A stretch of 64,000 bases of DNA from Pandoraea terrae (GCF_902459695.1 NZ_CABPRZ010000008.1:1-64000); one strand, 5' to 3'; positions 18,888-28,746 are shown, counted from the stretch's first letter. Notes: generated by a model not told the origin, from the sequence alone. Translations and numbers: made by a program.

Positions 18888-20927
18888 ATGTCCGAACGCC
18901 TGACCCGAGTATATCGTGCCGTTGCCGTGTTGCTGACGGCAGCCGGCCTCGTCGCCTGCAGCACGACCGAAGCCACCGGCCGTCCGAAGAGCACGGCCGG
19001 TCAGGCATCCGCCGTTGCGCAACCGCCGGCGGCTGCCGCACCGGCCGGCGCACCGGCGGCCGCGCCCGTCCCCCGCGCGTCCGACGATCTCTTCATGCAA
19101 TTGCGCGAAGCCGCCCGCGTGAACGACGCCCCGCGCGCCGCCGCGCTGGCCGCGCAACTGGGCGACTACGAGATCCCGTCGTACGTCCGTTACTTTCCGC
19201 TGAAGGCGCGCATGTTCGATCGTTCGGGCAAGGCGCTGATCGATACGCCTGACGACGAAATCCGCGCCTTCCTCGCCGCTTATGATGGACAGGCCATTGC
19301 CGACCGCCTGCGCAACGACTGGTTGCTGGTGCTGGGCAAGCGTCACGACTGGCGCACGTTCGATGTCGAATACCCCAAGTTCGCGCTGGACGACGACACG
19401 CAGGTCAAGTGCTATGCCCTGATGTCGCGTGCGATGCGTGGCGAGAACGTGGGCAATGCCGCACGCGACTTGCTGAACGCGCCGAAGAATTACGGTGAGG
19501 CTTGCGTTGACCTGATCGGCGCACTGGCGCAAAACGGCCAGTTGAGCCGCAACGACGTCTGGCAGCAGATTCGTCTGGCCTACGAGGAGAATTACACGTC
19601 GCTGGGCAAGCAGATTGCCGATGCACTGGGCGAGCAGCGCCCGGACGACGTACTGCTCGACATGGCGGCGTCGCGCCCGGCGCAATTGCTTGGCCGCGGT
19701 ATTGATAGCAGTGACACATCGCATCAACTTGCGCTGCTCGCGATCGTGCGTATGGCGCGCAGCGATGCGCTGCTGGCGTCCACCACGTTCTCGAGCGTGG
19801 CGGGCAGCCTTACGGCGGACGAGCGCGCCATCGGGTGGGGTGCGATCGGCATGCGCGGGGCGGTGGCGCAGAATCCGGCCGCGCTGCAGTGGTATCGTCA
19901 GGCGGGCAATGCGCCGCTGTCGAACACTGCGCAGGAATGGAAGATCCGTGCCGCATTGCGTGGCGGAGACTGGACGCTGGTGCGTCAGGGCATCGAAGCG
20001 ATGCCGCCGGCATTGCGCGACGATGGTGTGTGGGTGTACTGGTACGGCCGCGCACTGCGCGAAGCCGGACAGCAGGATGCGGCACGTGCGCAGTTCCGGA
20101 AGATTGCGTCGCAGAGCAATTTCTACGGCCAGTTGGCGAACGAGGAGCTTGGCAACAAGACCACACTGCCGCCGCGCACGGTCGTGACACCGGCGGAAGT
20201 CGACGCCATGCGCAGCAATGCCGGTTTCCTGCGCGCGCAGAAGTTCTATCTGATGGGGTTGCGCTTTGAAGGCAACCGCGAGTGGAATTGGGAACTGCGC
20301 GGCATGACGGATCGCCAGTTGCTGGCGGCGGCGCAGTACGCGAACCGTATCGAGCTGTTCGACCGTGCCGTGAACTCGGCCGACCGAACCAAGACCGAGC
20401 ACGATTACACTCTGCGCTACCTGATGCCGTTCCGCGATATTCTCGAGCGCAATGCCAAGGCTGTCGATCTCGACGAAGCGTGGGCCTACGGCTTGATTCG
20501 CCAGGAGTCGCGTTTCATCATCGATGCCCGGTCGTCGGCAGGGGCGGGCGGCCTGATGCAGGTCATGCCGGCCACGGCGCGCCATGTGGCGAAGACGATC
20601 GGCATGGATTATGACCCCTCGATGATGCACGACATCAATACCAACATCCGGTTGGGCACCAGCTACCTGTCGATGATCTACAATCAATTCGACGGTTCTG
20701 CCGTGCTGGCTTCGGCGGGTTACAACGCGGGGCCGGGGCGGCCGCGCAATTGGCGCACGACGCTCGATCGTCCGGTCGAAGGCGCGATTTTTGCGGAAAC
20801 GATCCCGTTCAACGAGACGCGCGCTTATGTCGAGAACGTGCTGTCGAACACCGTGTACTACGCTGCGCTGATCACAGGCCGGCCGCAGTCGCTGAAAGAA
20901 CGGCTCGGCGTCATTCTGCCGCAGTAA
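18888..20927 (+). CDS. slt: Soluble lytic murein transglycosylase (Slt70-like), probable lipoprotein
   Basis: 679 residues. The signal peptide 'VAVLLTAAGLVACSTT' ends in a lipobox (LVAC), so the protein is probably lipid-anchored in the periplasm. A long alpha-helical U-domain occupies the middle. The C-terminal SLT domain has 'WAYGLIRQESRF' with catalytic Glu at about E540, then 'SSAGAGGLMQVMPATA' and 'SAGYNAGPGRPRNW'. It cleaves the MurNAc-GlcNAc bond of peptidoglycan, forming 1,6-anhydroMurNAc ends. The head-to-head arrangement with fthC leaves a short shared promoter region. Confidence 0.93.
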   Translation: MSERLTRVYRAVAVLLTAAGLVACSTTEATGRPKSTAGQASAVAQPPAAAAPAGAPAAAPVPRASDDLFMQLREAARVNDAPRAAALAAQLGDYEIPSYVRYFPLKARMFDRSGKALIDTPDDEIRAFLAAYDGQAIADRLRNDWLLVLGKRHDWRTFDVEYPKFALDDDTQVKCYALMSRAMRGENVGNAARDLLNAPKNYGEACVDLIGALAQNGQLSRNDVWQQIRLAYEENYTSLGKQIADALGEQRPDDVLLDMAASRPAQLLGRGIDSSDTSHQLALLAIVRMARSDALLASTTFSSVAGSLTADERAIGWGAIGMRGAVAQNPAALQWYRQAGNAPLSNTAQEWKIRAALRGGDWTLVRQGIEAMPPALRDDGVWVYWYGRALREAGQQDAARAQFRKIASQSNFYGQLANEELGNKTTLPPRTVVTPAEVDAMRSNAGFLRAQKFYLMGLRFEGNREWNWELRGMTDRQLLAAAQYANRIELFDRAVNSADRTKTEHDYTLRYLMPFRDILERNAKAVDLDEAWAYGLIRQESRFIIDARSSAGAGGLMQVMPATARHVAKTIGMDYDPSMMHDINTNIRLGTSYLSMIYNQFDGSAVLASAGYNAGPGRPRNWRTTLDRPVEGAIFAETIPFNETRAYVENVLSNTVYYAALITGRPQSLKERLGVILPQ

Positions 20928-20994
20928 GCGCTGCGGCGTAGTATCCGCGCCGCCGCACAACGTACTCTTTGATCGTTCCGCAAGGAGGCGTCTC

Positions 20995-21945
20995 ATGCCC
21001 TATATCCTTTGCGTCATCGGCGGCTCAGGTTTCATCGGTGCGCATCTGGTCAGCAAATTGGCGGCCGCCGGTCACGTCGTGCGCGTGCCGACGCGCCGCG
21101 CGGAAGCCGCGAAGGCATTGGGCGTGTTGCCCGGCGTCGATCTGATCGAATGCAACGTGCATGACCCGTCGGCGCTTGCGGGCGTGGTGGCGGGGTGCGA
21201 TGTCGTCGTCAACCTCGTCGGCATTCTGCATGGTGATCCCGGCACGCCCTACGGCGATGCGTTCAAGCGGGCGCACGTCGAGCTGCCGCGCCGCATCGCC
21301 GAAGCCGCCGCGGCGGCCGGTGTGGCCCGATTCCTGCATATGAGCGCGCTCGGTGCCGATCCGCAGGGCCCCAGCATGTATCTGCGTTCGAAGGGCGACG
21401 GCGAAAACGCCGCGCGCAGCACCAACGTCCCGGTGACCATCTTCCGGCCGTCGGTCGTGTTCGGCCCCGACGATCACTTCCTGAATACGTTCGCGCGGCT
21501 GCAGCGGCGCCTGCCGTTCGTGCCGCTTGCGAAGGCCGACGCGCGTTTTCAGCCGATCTATGTGGGCGACGTGGCGCAGGTCTTCGTCAATGCGCTGGGC
21601 GACGATCGGACGGTGGGCCGGGCGTATGCCCTGGGCGGTCCGCGTGTCTACACGCTGGCCGAGCTCGTTCGTTTCGCAGGGGCGGCGTGCGGTTGTGAAC
21701 GGCCGATTATTCCGTTGTCCGACGCCGCCGCGAGGATGCAGGCGGCCTTGTTCGAGCGGCTGCCCGGTGAACCGGTCATCACGCGTGACAATCTCGATTC
21801 GATGTCCGTCGACAGCGTGCTCGATGGCCCGGTCGCCCCGGAACTGCACCTCGAGCCGCAGGGGCTCGAGATTGCGGCCGACTATCTTTCCGGCGCCGGC
21901 TGGCTGCGGCGCCTTGCCGGCTACCGGACTTACGCCGGGCGTTGA
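20995..21945 (+). CDS. Complex I NDUFA9-like NAD(P)-binding epimerase-family protein
   Basis: 316 residues, atypical short-chain dehydrogenase. The N-terminal Rossmann motif is 'VIGGSGFIGAHLVSKLA', followed by 'CDVVVNLVGIL', 'FLHMSALGAD', 'YLRSKGDGE' (Y..K) and 'TIFRPSVVFGPDDHFLNTFARL', all typical of the NDUFA9-like group. Bacterial members are of uncertain function (proposed roles in quinone or complex I assembly). An AAGGAGG ribosome site precedes the ATG. Confidence 0.88.
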   Translation: MPYILCVIGGSGFIGAHLVSKLAAAGHVVRVPTRRAEAAKALGVLPGVDLIECNVHDPSALAGVVAGCDVVVNLVGILHGDPGTPYGDAFKRAHVELPRRIAEAAAAAGVARFLHMSALGADPQGPSMYLRSKGDGENAARSTNVPVTIFRPSVVFGPDDHFLNTFARLQRRLPFVPLAKADARFQPIYVGDVAQVFVNALGDDRTVGRAYALGGPRVYTLAELVRFAGAACGCERPIIPLSDAAARMQAALFERLPGEPVITRDNLDSMSVDSVLDGPVAPELHLEPQGLEIAADYLSGAGWLRRLAGYRTYAGR

Positions 21946-22001
21946 TCCGCCTTCAATAGACAATGCAACGGGCCCTGAGCCCCTTAACCGAAGGAAATGG
22001 T

Positions 22002-22646
22002 ATGCAGTTGATCGTTGCCAACAAGAATTACTCATCCTGGTCAATGCGGCCGTGGCTCGTCCTCGAACATTTCGGTTTGCCGTTCACGGAACAGCCGGTC
22101 TGGCTGGGCCAGCCGGACACGCGTCAGCAGATCCTGCGCTACTCGCCGACGGGGCGCGTGCCGTGCCTGATCGACGAAGGTCTCTCGGTGTGGGACTCGC
22201 TCGCGATCGTTGAGTACCTGGCTGACAAATTTCCGGATCGCGCCCTGTGGCCGGCCGATTTCAAGGCGCGCGCGCATGCGCGCAGCATTTGTGCCGAAAT
22301 GCACAGCGGATTTTCCAGCTTGCGTAATGAGATGTGGATGAATCTGCGCGCGTCGTGGCCGGGCGCAGGGGCGACACCGGAAGTGCTGGCCGACGTACGC
22401 CGTATCGAGTCCATCTGGGAAGACTGTCTCGCCCGCTACGAAGGGCCCTTTCTGTTCGGTGAGTTCTCGATTGCCGACGCGTTCTATGCGCCGGTCGTCA
22501 TGCGTTTCGCGACGTATCAGCCGGCGCTTTCATCGCTTGCACAAGCCTATGCCGACCGCATTCGTGCGGTGCCCGCCGTGCAGAAGTGGGTCGAGGCCGG
22601 CCGTGCCGAAGCGCAAACGATCGCGGCCTACGACGTGCATTCATGA
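22002..22646 (+). CDS. Glutathione S-transferase family protein
   Basis: 214 residues with an N-terminal thioredoxin-like domain ('IVANKNYSSWSMRPWLVLEHF', 'SPTGRVPCLID', 'VWDSLAIVEYLAD') and an all-helical C-terminal domain. The start at 22002 is chosen because of the AAGGAA site just upstream and the family N terminus; an ATG at 21963 is rejected. The stop overlaps the cca start (ATGA). The substrate is not predictable. Confidence 0.9.
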   Translation: MQLIVANKNYSSWSMRPWLVLEHFGLPFTEQPVWLGQPDTRQQILRYSPTGRVPCLIDEGLSVWDSLAIVEYLADKFPDRALWPADFKARAHARSICAEMHSGFSSLRNEMWMNLRASWPGAGATPEVLADVRRIESIWEDCLARYEGPFLFGEFSIADAFYAPVVMRFATYQPALSSLAQAYADRIRAVPAVQKWVEAGRAEAQTIAAYDVHS

Positions 22647-23884
22647 AGATCTACGTCGTAGGCGGTGCGGTTCGTGACGGTTTGCTCGGCTTGCCGGTCA
22701 AGGATCGCGATTATGTGGTGGTCGGCGCGACGCCGGAGCAAATGACCGCGCAGGGGTTCAAGCCGGTCGGCCGTGATTTTCCCGTTTTCCTGCATCCCAC
22801 GACACATGAGGAATACGCGCTTGCACGCACCGAGCGCAAGACCGCGCTCGGCTATCACGGCTTCGACTTCTACTTCGCGCCCAACGTAACGCTCGAAGAG
22901 GACTTGGCCAGACGTGACTTCACCATGAACGCGATGGCGCGCGAGGTCTTGCCGGATGGCGAGTTGTCCGACATCCTGGTGGACCCGTACGGCGGCGCGA
23001 ACGATGTCGCGGCGCGGATTTTTCGTCATGTCGGTGAAGCGTTTGCCGAGGACCCGGTGCGCATCCTGCGTTGCGCGCGATTCGCAGCGCGCTTCGGCGA
23101 TTTCTCAGTGGCGCCGGACACCCTGGCGCTGATGCGCAAGATGACAGGCAATGGCGAGGTGGATGCGCTGGTGCCGGAGCGTGTGTGGCAGGAGTTGTCG
23201 CGCGGGCTGATGGAGGCGAAGCCGTCGCGCATGCTCGACATTCTTATGGAGACCGGCGCGGCGGAGCGGGTGCTGCCTGAGGTGGCGCGTCTGTGGGGCG
23301 TGCCGCAGCGGGCCGACTACCATCCCGAAATCGACACGGGCGTGCACGTGATGATGGCGCTCGATTACGCGGCTGCGCAGGAATTCTCGTTGCCGGTGCG
23401 GTTCGCGGTGCTGACCCATGACCTCGGCAAGGGCACGACGCCCGAGGAGATTCTGCCGCGACATATCGGGCACGAAGGCCGTAGCGTCGATTTGCTCAAG
23501 CCCTTATGTGATCGTTTGCGCGTGCCCGTGGACTGCCGCGAATTGGCGCAGGTGGTGGCGCGCGAGCATGGCAACATTCACGGCAGCGGCGCTTTTGGCG
23601 CGGCGGCGCTGGTGCGGCTGCTCGAGCGCTGCGACGCATTGCGCAAACCGTCGCGTTTCGACGAGATCCTGCACGCGTGCGAGTCGGATGCGCGAGGCCG
23701 GGGCGGGTTGGGCGATGCGCCGTATCCGCAGCGCGAACGATTGACCGCGGCGTTGCGTGCGGCACAATCGATCGATGCGGGGGCGGTGGCCCAAGCGTTC
23801 GCAGGGCAGCCGGCACGGATCAAGGAAGCCGTGCAAGCTGCGCGCATCGATGCGGTCGCGGCCCAATTCGGCATCGAACCCTAG
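22643..23884 (+). CDS. cca: Multifunctional CCA-adding tRNA nucleotidyltransferase
   Basis: 413 residues. The nucleotidyltransferase head has 'VGGAVRDGLLGLPVKDRDYVVVG' with the DxD metal site, then 'RRDFTMNAMA'. The C-terminal part has an HD-type phosphohydrolase motif ('THDLGKG') and 'REHGNIHG', typical of the gammaproteobacterial/betaproteobacterial bifunctional enzyme. It adds or repairs the 3' CCA of tRNAs. The ATG at 22643 overlaps the gst stop by 4 bp. Confidence 0.93.
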   Translation: MKIYVVGGAVRDGLLGLPVKDRDYVVVGATPEQMTAQGFKPVGRDFPVFLHPTTHEEYALARTERKTALGYHGFDFYFAPNVTLEEDLARRDFTMNAMAREVLPDGELSDILVDPYGGANDVAARIFRHVGEAFAEDPVRILRCARFAARFGDFSVAPDTLALMRKMTGNGEVDALVPERVWQELSRGLMEAKPSRMLDILMETGAAERVLPEVARLWGVPQRADYHPEIDTGVHVMMALDYAAAQEFSLPVRFAVLTHDLGKGTTPEEILPRHIGHEGRSVDLLKPLCDRLRVPVDCRELAQVVAREHGNIHGSGAFGAAALVRLLERCDALRKPSRFDEILHACESDARGRGGLGDAPYPQRERLTAALRAAQSIDAGAVAQAFAGQPARIKEAVQAARIDAVAAQFGIEP

Positions 23885-23900
23885 GTGCGCGAGTTGCGTT

Positions 23901-24824
23901 TTACTCGAACGCCGTGTCGTTCGGATTCGCGTAGAGCTTCTTCAACTGTTCGGTCATCGGGAACTCGAAGTTGATGTGCTTCGGGGGCACCGGCGTCTCG
24001 AACCACTTCGCGTAGATCGCATTGATCTCGCCGCGCTTCATGAGACCGCTGAGCGTATCGTCGACAATCTTCTTGAACTCGGTGTCCCCTTTGCGCATCA
24101 TGAATCCGTAGGCTTCGAACGACTGCGGCGTGCCCGTCACGACCCAGTCTTTCGGCGTCTTCGCCATCGTGCGCGCACCGGCAAGCAGGATGTCATCCAT
24201 CATGAAGGCCTGGACACGGCCGCCCTGGAGCATCAGGAAGGATTCGCCGTAGTCCTTCCCGCTGATGACGTTCATCCCCATCTTCTTGTCTTCGTTGAGC
24301 TTGCGCAGAATGCGCTCGGAAGTCGTGCCGGCGTTGGTCACGACCGATTTTCCGGCGAGATCGCCGAAGTCTTTCACGCCAGACGCTTTGCCGGTCAGCA
24401 AGCGCGTGCCAGCGATGAAGAAGGTATCCGAAAACGCGACCTGTTGCTGACGCGCTTTCAGGTTGGTCGTGACGCCGCATTCCAGATCGACGGTACCGTT
24501 TTGCACAAGGGCAATACGATTTTGTGACGTGACCGGAATCATGCGGACTTCCAGGTTCGGCTTTTTCAGGTGCGCCTTGACCGCGTCGATGACCTTGTTG
24601 CACAGGTCCTGCGAATAACCGATGACGTGTTGCTGGTTGTCGTAATAGGAAAACGGGATCGACGACTCGCGGTGGCCGATGGCGATCACGCCGGTGCTGT
24701 CGATTTTCTGCAACGTCTCCGAGGCGGGTTGGGCTTGGGCTGCACCGCAAACGGCCAGGGCGGCGGCAAGCGTCCAGCGCAGCGCTTTCGCGCGGGGCAG
24801 TCGAGTGGTCAGCGGTGTCTTCAT
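23901..24824 (-). CDS. Amino-acid ABC transporter periplasmic binding protein (glutamate/aspartate type)
   Basis: 307 residues; signal peptide ending in AQAQ near residue 33, then a type 3 solute-binding fold: 'GVIAIGHRESSIPFSYYD', 'GYSQDLCNKVIDAVK', 'QNGTVDLECGVTTNLKARQQQVAFS' and 'AFMMDDILLAG', which are close to GltI/AatJ glutamate/aspartate receptors. The start at 24824 is preceded by AGGAA and gives a normal signal peptide; an ATG at 24866 would lie inside an inverted repeat. No permease or ATPase genes are adjacent, so it is an orphan receptor here. Confidence 0.88.
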   Translation of the reverse strand: MKTPLTTRLPRAKALRWTLAAALAVCGAAQAQPASETLQKIDSTGVIAIGHRESSIPFSYYDNQQHVIGYSQDLCNKVIDAVKAHLKKPNLEVRMIPVTSQNRIALVQNGTVDLECGVTTNLKARQQQVAFSDTFFIAGTRLLTGKASGVKDFGDLAGKSVVTNAGTTSERILRKLNEDKKMGMNVISGKDYGESFLMLQGGRVQAFMMDDILLAGARTMAKTPKDWVVTGTPQSFEAYGFMMRKGDTEFKKIVDDTLSGLMKRGEINAIYAKWFETPVPPKHINFEFPMTEQLKKLYANPNDTAFE

Positions 24825-24854
24825 GGCGGTTCCTGATGGGGTCTGGTGTTGAAT

Positions 24855-24888
24855 CATTTGTTTCATGGTAATTTTTTTGAAACAAATG
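24855..24888. promoter_or_regulatory. Perfect inverted repeat upstream of the binding-protein gene
   Basis: CATTTGTTTCA (24855-24865) and TGAAACAAATG (24878-24888): 11-bp perfect arms around a 12-nt AT-rich spacer, 31 bp before the start codon of the amino-acid binding protein. It is AT-rich in a GC-rich genome and sits where a repressor site or 5'-UTR hairpin would act. Confidence 0.55.
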
Positions 24889-24956
24889 CGCCAATCGAGG
24901 TTAACCCCGAGCGTGCGGAAGCGTAGCTCGCATGGGTGTCGACGGCCAGGATGCCG

Positions 24957-25151
24957 TTACAACAAACGTATCAGGAGATTGAGCGCGAGCGACAGCACGA
25001 TCGTCGACGCGAACGGAAACACGTATTCCTTGCCGCGAAACCGTAGCCGCAGATCGCCGGGCAGGCGCCCGATGCCGAGCTTGGCCAGCCACGGCGAGGC
25101 TGCGGAGAGCACCATCAGCGCGATGAAGACCGTGAAGACCCAGCGGAACAT
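24957..25151 (-). CDS. DUF2905 small membrane protein
   Basis: 64 residues with two membrane segments (about 4-20 and 45-63) flanking 'KLGIGRLPGDLRLRFRGKEYVFPF', the conserved core of DUF2905. Function unknown. It lies 9 bp downstream of the MidA-like methyltransferase gene on the same strand, suggesting co-transcription. Confidence 0.88.
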   Translation of the reverse strand: MFRWVFTVFIALMVLSAASPWLAKLGIGRLPGDLRLRFRGKEYVFPFASTIVLSLALNLLIRLL

Positions 25152-25160
25152 GTCGGCGGG

Positions 25161-26360
25161 CTACAGTGTGTGACTGCGGTCGCCGGCGGCGAATCCGGTC
25201 AGCATGGCTTCCGCGGGAATGCCGCGGCCAAACGCGATCACCTTGAACAATTCACCCATTTCCGCCTCGGAAAGCAGCTTTTGCGCGGCCGCCGTGGCTG
25301 GCAGGAAAGTGGCCAGGTCCGACGGATCGAGCTCGCCCAGCAGGGATGTCACGCCGCTATTGAGCAGGAAACGGGCTTGCGAGGTGAATCCGAGCAGTTC
25401 CAGCCCGGCGTCCACGCCCGCCGCCGCGATGCCCGTAAACTCCACGTGCGCGGTGATATCCTGCAGGCCGGGGTAATAGAACGGGTCGTCGTGCGCCTGA
25501 TGACGGTAATGACACATCAGCGTGCCCTGGCCGCGTTGCGCATGGTAATACTCGCCCGCAGGAAAGCCGTAATCGACAAGCAGCAGCACGCCGCGCGCGA
25601 GCAGCGGCGCAACGCTGCGCACGAATGCGGACGCCGCTTCGTGCGTTTCGGTAACGTAATCCTGACCGGCGGGTAGCGCGTCCAGCGGCGCAAGGGCTTC
25701 CGGCAGGGGGCCGTGGAGGGCGCGCTCCTCCCAGGCAAAGCGGCCGTCGGCAATCGTGACGCCGCGCTCGCACCACACGCCCTGGCGCCGCGCGAAAAGG
25801 CGCACCGGCATCGCGTCGAGCACTTCGTTGCCGATCATGGCGCCCGCGAAGGCATCCGGCAGCGTGTCGAGCCATGTCACCCGGCCGACCAGATGCGGCG
25901 CGGCCGTTGCGATCGTTTCTCGCTGGCGCGCGCGCAGCTCTCCCGACAGTTCCATGATGCAATACTGCTCGCATGGCGTACCGTGCGCCTCGAGCGCCAG
26001 CAGCAGATCGGCCGCCAGACGGCCCGATCCTGCGCCGAATTCGAGCACTTGCGCGCTTTGGGCGAGTTCGAACACGTCGCCGAGCTGGCGTGCGAGCGTG
26101 CGGGCGAACAACGGGCTTAACTCGGGCGCGGTCACGAAATCGCTGCCATCTGCCGCCAGGCGGCCAAATTTGGCCGCCCCGGCAGCGTAATAGCCGAGTT
26201 TCGGCGCATACAGCGCCAGCTCCATATAGCGGTCAAACGGCAGCCAGCCGCCGCTGTCCGCGACTGCGGCGGCAATGTGTTCGGCCAGTCGGCGCGAGTG
26301 TTCGAGCGCGACCGGCTCGGGAACAGGTAAACTATGGGGTTTGGGTGAGGCCAGATTCAT
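25161..26360 (-). CDS. MidA/NDUFAF7-like class I SAM-dependent methyltransferase
   Basis: 399 residues. 'YMELALYAPKLGYYAAG', 'DFVTAPELSPLFARTLARQL', 'VLEFGAGSGRLAADLL' (SAM motif I) and 'GNEVLDAMPVRLF' define the MidA family (formerly DUF185). The eukaryotic homologue methylates an Arg of a complex I subunit; the bacterial substrate is not established. Divergent from the pteridine reductase-like SDR gene with 65 bp between. Confidence 0.9.
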   Translation of the reverse strand: MNLASPKPHSLPVPEPVALEHSRRLAEHIAAAVADSGGWLPFDRYMELALYAPKLGYYAAGAAKFGRLAADGSDFVTAPELSPLFARTLARQLGDVFELAQSAQVLEFGAGSGRLAADLLLALEAHGTPCEQYCIMELSGELRARQRETIATAAPHLVGRVTWLDTLPDAFAGAMIGNEVLDAMPVRLFARRQGVWCERGVTIADGRFAWEERALHGPLPEALAPLDALPAGQDYVTETHEAASAFVRSVAPLLARGVLLLVDYGFPAGEYYHAQRGQGTLMCHYRHQAHDDPFYYPGLQDITAHVEFTGIAAAGVDAGLELLGFTSQARFLLNSGVTSLLGELDPSDLATFLPATAAAQKLLSEAEMGELFKVIAFGRGIPAEAMLTGFAAGDRSHTL

Positions 26361-26425
26361 CCCGGCATTGTAACGGAGTCGGGGCGTTCGTTCGGTCCAC
26401 CGCTTTGTGCTTTATTGGATACGGT

Positions 26426-27253
26426 ATGAGTCTCGCTTCGTCTTCCGGCCCGGCCAAGTTGCCGGGCGCGTCATCGGCGCCGCCCCGGGTAGCCCTGGTG
26501 ACCGGCGCCGCCCGCCGCATCGGCCGCGCCATCGCGCTCGAGCTTGCCGCGCGGGGCTGGGATGTCGCCGTGCATTGCGAGACGTCGCTGGCGCAAGCGA
26601 ACGAGACCGTTGCCGCTATCGAAGCGCTGGGGCGCCGGGCGGTCGTGCTGCAGGCGGATTTGTCCGACGAGGGCGCCGCAGCCGGCTTGATCGCCCGTTG
26701 CGGCGCCGTGCTCGGCCTGCCGGCGTGTCTCGTCAACAATGCCTCACGCTTCGAGTACGATAATGCCGGGAATTGCAGCTATTCGGCGCTCGATCGCCAT
26801 ATGCGCGTCAACCTCGGCGCGCCACTGGTGATGGCGAAGGCGCTGTTCCAGTCGCTGCCGGCCGGGGGCCGCGGTGTCGTGGTGAATATTCTCGATCAGA
26901 AGCTCGCGAATCTGAATCCGGACTATCTGTCGTACACGCTGTCGAAGGCGGCGCTCGACACCGCCACGCTGGTGCTGGCGCAGGCGTTCGCGCCGAAACT
27001 TCGCGTGGTCGGCGTGGCGCCGGGCGTGACGCTCGCCTCCGTCGACCAGACGCCGGAAGGGTTTTCGGCGGCGCATGCGGGCACCCCGCTGGGCGCCTCG
27101 TCGACGCCTGAAGACATCGCGCAGGCGGTGGCGTACCTGACCGACGCACCCGCCGTGACCGGCACGGTGCTGTATGTCGACGGCGGCCAGCACCTGGTCG
27201 GCTCGCCGCGCGACGTAAAATTCCTGACCGAACCCTCGGCCGGATCGAAATGA
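26426..27253 (+). CDS. Pteridine reductase-like short-chain dehydrogenase
   Basis: 275 residues. 'ALVTGAARRIGRAIALELAARG' contains the pteridine-reductase variant TGAARRIG of the SDR glycine motif. It is followed by 'LVNNASRFEYDN', 'DQKLANLNPDYLSYTLSKAAL' (YxxxK) and 'GVAPGVTLAS'. It probably reduces dihydrobiopterin/dihydrofolate-type pterins with NADPH. The neighbour folB, 55 bp downstream, supports a folate/pterin role. The start is the ATG at 26426. Confidence 0.87.
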   Translation: MSLASSSGPAKLPGASSAPPRVALVTGAARRIGRAIALELAARGWDVAVHCETSLAQANETVAAIEALGRRAVVLQADLSDEGAAAGLIARCGAVLGLPACLVNNASRFEYDNAGNCSYSALDRHMRVNLGAPLVMAKALFQSLPAGGRGVVVNILDQKLANLNPDYLSYTLSKAALDTATLVLAQAFAPKLRVVGVAPGVTLASVDQTPEGFSAAHAGTPLGASSTPEDIAQAVAYLTDAPAVTGTVLYVDGGQHLVGSPRDVKFLTEPSAGSK

Positions 27254-27308
27254 ACCGTCCGGTCGCCGGTGACCGCCGGCAAACTGACAGCAACCCAGAG
27301 TTGAGATT

Positions 27309-27704
27309 ATGCATAGCGCTCTTTCCCACCCCCGCCTGATGGACTGCCGTCGCATGTTCCTGCGCGACTACGAAGTGTTCATCAACATTGGCGTGCACGA
27401 GCACGAGAAGAAGGGCGAGCAGCGTGTGCTGATCAACGTCCAGCTATTCGTGCCGCTCGATCTGAGCACGCCGGTTGCCGACAAGCTCGAAGAAGTCGTC
27501 GACTATGACTTCATGCGCGAAACGATCGCCAGGCGCGTGGCCAAGGGGCACATTCACCTGCAGGAAACGCTCTGCGACGATGTCGCGCGCGCGATGCTCG
27601 AGCATCCGCGCGTGCGTGCCGTGGGCGTGTCGACCGAGAAGCCGGACGTCTATCCGGACTGCCATTCGGTCGGCATTGAAGTATTCATGATGAAGGATGC
27701 CTGA
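27309..27704 (+). CDS. folB: Dihydroneopterin aldolase
   Basis: 131 residues with the FolB fold: '[33 protein letters not shown]', '[13 protein letters not shown]' and '[24 protein letters not shown]'. It converts 7,8-dihydroneopterin to 6-hydroxymethyl-dihydropterin and glycolaldehyde in folate synthesis. One base separates its stop from the ttcA start. Confidence 0.92.
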   Translation: MHSALSHPRLMDCRRMFLRDYEVFINIGVHEHEKKGEQRVLINVQLFVPLDLSTPVADKLEEVVDYDFMRETIARRVAKGHIHLQETLCDDVARAMLEHPRVRAVGVSTEKPDVYPDCHSVGIEVFMMKDA

Positions 27705-27705
27705 C

Positions 27706-28653
27706 ATGAGTGCCGTCATGCTAGATACGTTGCCGGACACCCCCGCAACCACCGCCGACAGCGTGAAGAAGGCGCAGAAGCTGGCCTTCGAGAACAACAA
27801 ACTCGAGAAGCGCCTGTTCCGCCTGACGGGCCAGGCGATCGGCGACTACAACATGATCGAGGCGGGCGACCGCGTCATGGTCTGCATGTCCGGCGGCAAG
27901 GACAGCTACGCCATGCTCGACATCCTGCTCAAGCTACGCGCGCGCGCGCCGATTGATTTCGACATTATTGCGGTCAACCTCGATCAGAAGCAGCCGGGCT
28001 TCCCCGAGCACGTGCTTCCCGATTATCTGCGCAGTCTCGGCGTGCCGTTTCATATCGAGAACCAGGATACGTATTCGATCGTCAAGCGGCTGGTGCCGGA
28101 AGGCAAGACAACCTGCTCGCTGTGCTCGCGCCTGCGTCGCGGCATTCTGTACCGCGTGGCAGGGGAGCTTGGCGCCACGAAGATCGCGCTCGGCCATCAC
28201 CGCGACGACATCATCGAGACAGTTTTCCTGAATCTGTTCTATGGCGGCAAGCTCAAGGGCATGCCCCCGAAGCTGCAGTCCGACGACGGCAAGAACGTCG
28301 TGATCCGTCCGCTGGCGTATGTGAAGGAACACGATCTCGAGCGTTATGCGCAGTACAAGCAGTTCCCGATCATTCCGTGCACGCTGTGCGGCAGCCAGCC
28401 GAACTTGAAGCGCGCCGAGATGAAGGCCCTGATTCGTCAGTGGGAGAAACAGCACCCGGGCCGCATCAAGTCGATCTTCAGTGCGCTCGGCAATGTGATC
28501 CCGTCGCATCTGATGGACGCGAACATCCACGACTTCAAGAACCTGCGTGCGACCGGCGCGCCCGATCCGCAAGGCGACATCGCGTTCGATGAAGACCCCT
28601 GCGGAACCGGCGAAGACGCGTCCATCATCCGGATCGCGCAGTTCGACGAGTAA
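27706..28653 (+). CDS. ttcA: tRNA 2-thiocytidine(32) synthetase
   Basis: 315 residues. It has the PP-loop SGGKDS at about 62-67 and two CxxC pairs (CSLC, CTLC) that bind the [4Fe-4S] cluster, with '[20 protein letters not shown]' between them. It thiolates C32 of certain tRNAs. I use the ATG at 27706, with AAGGA about 9 nt upstream, rather than the ATG at 27697. Confidence 0.93.
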   Translation: MSAVMLDTLPDTPATTADSVKKAQKLAFENNKLEKRLFRLTGQAIGDYNMIEAGDRVMVCMSGGKDSYAMLDILLKLRARAPIDFDIIAVNLDQKQPGFPEHVLPDYLRSLGVPFHIENQDTYSIVKRLVPEGKTTCSLCSRLRRGILYRVAGELGATKIALGHHRDDIIETVFLNLFYGGKLKGMPPKLQSDDGKNVVIRPLAYVKEHDLERYAQYKQFPIIPCTLCGSQPNLKRAEMKALIRQWEKQHPGRIKSIFSALGNVIPSHLMDANIHDFKNLRATGAPDPQGDIAFDEDPCGTGEDASIIRIAQFDE

Positions 28654-28746
28654 AATGTCGGCCGCGCCGCGTCGCGCGAATGCCGCAGCGGTTGCCGGGC
28701 GGCCGGCGCAATTGAATCCTAACGACCCTATCGAACCGATTTCACG

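Noticed and set aside
18201-20996. A 931-codon open frame on the minus strand antisense to slt
   Set aside because: Only the last 208 codons match a family (FthC). The rest is Arg/His/Ala-rich antisense of slt, a common result of GC-rich codon bias.
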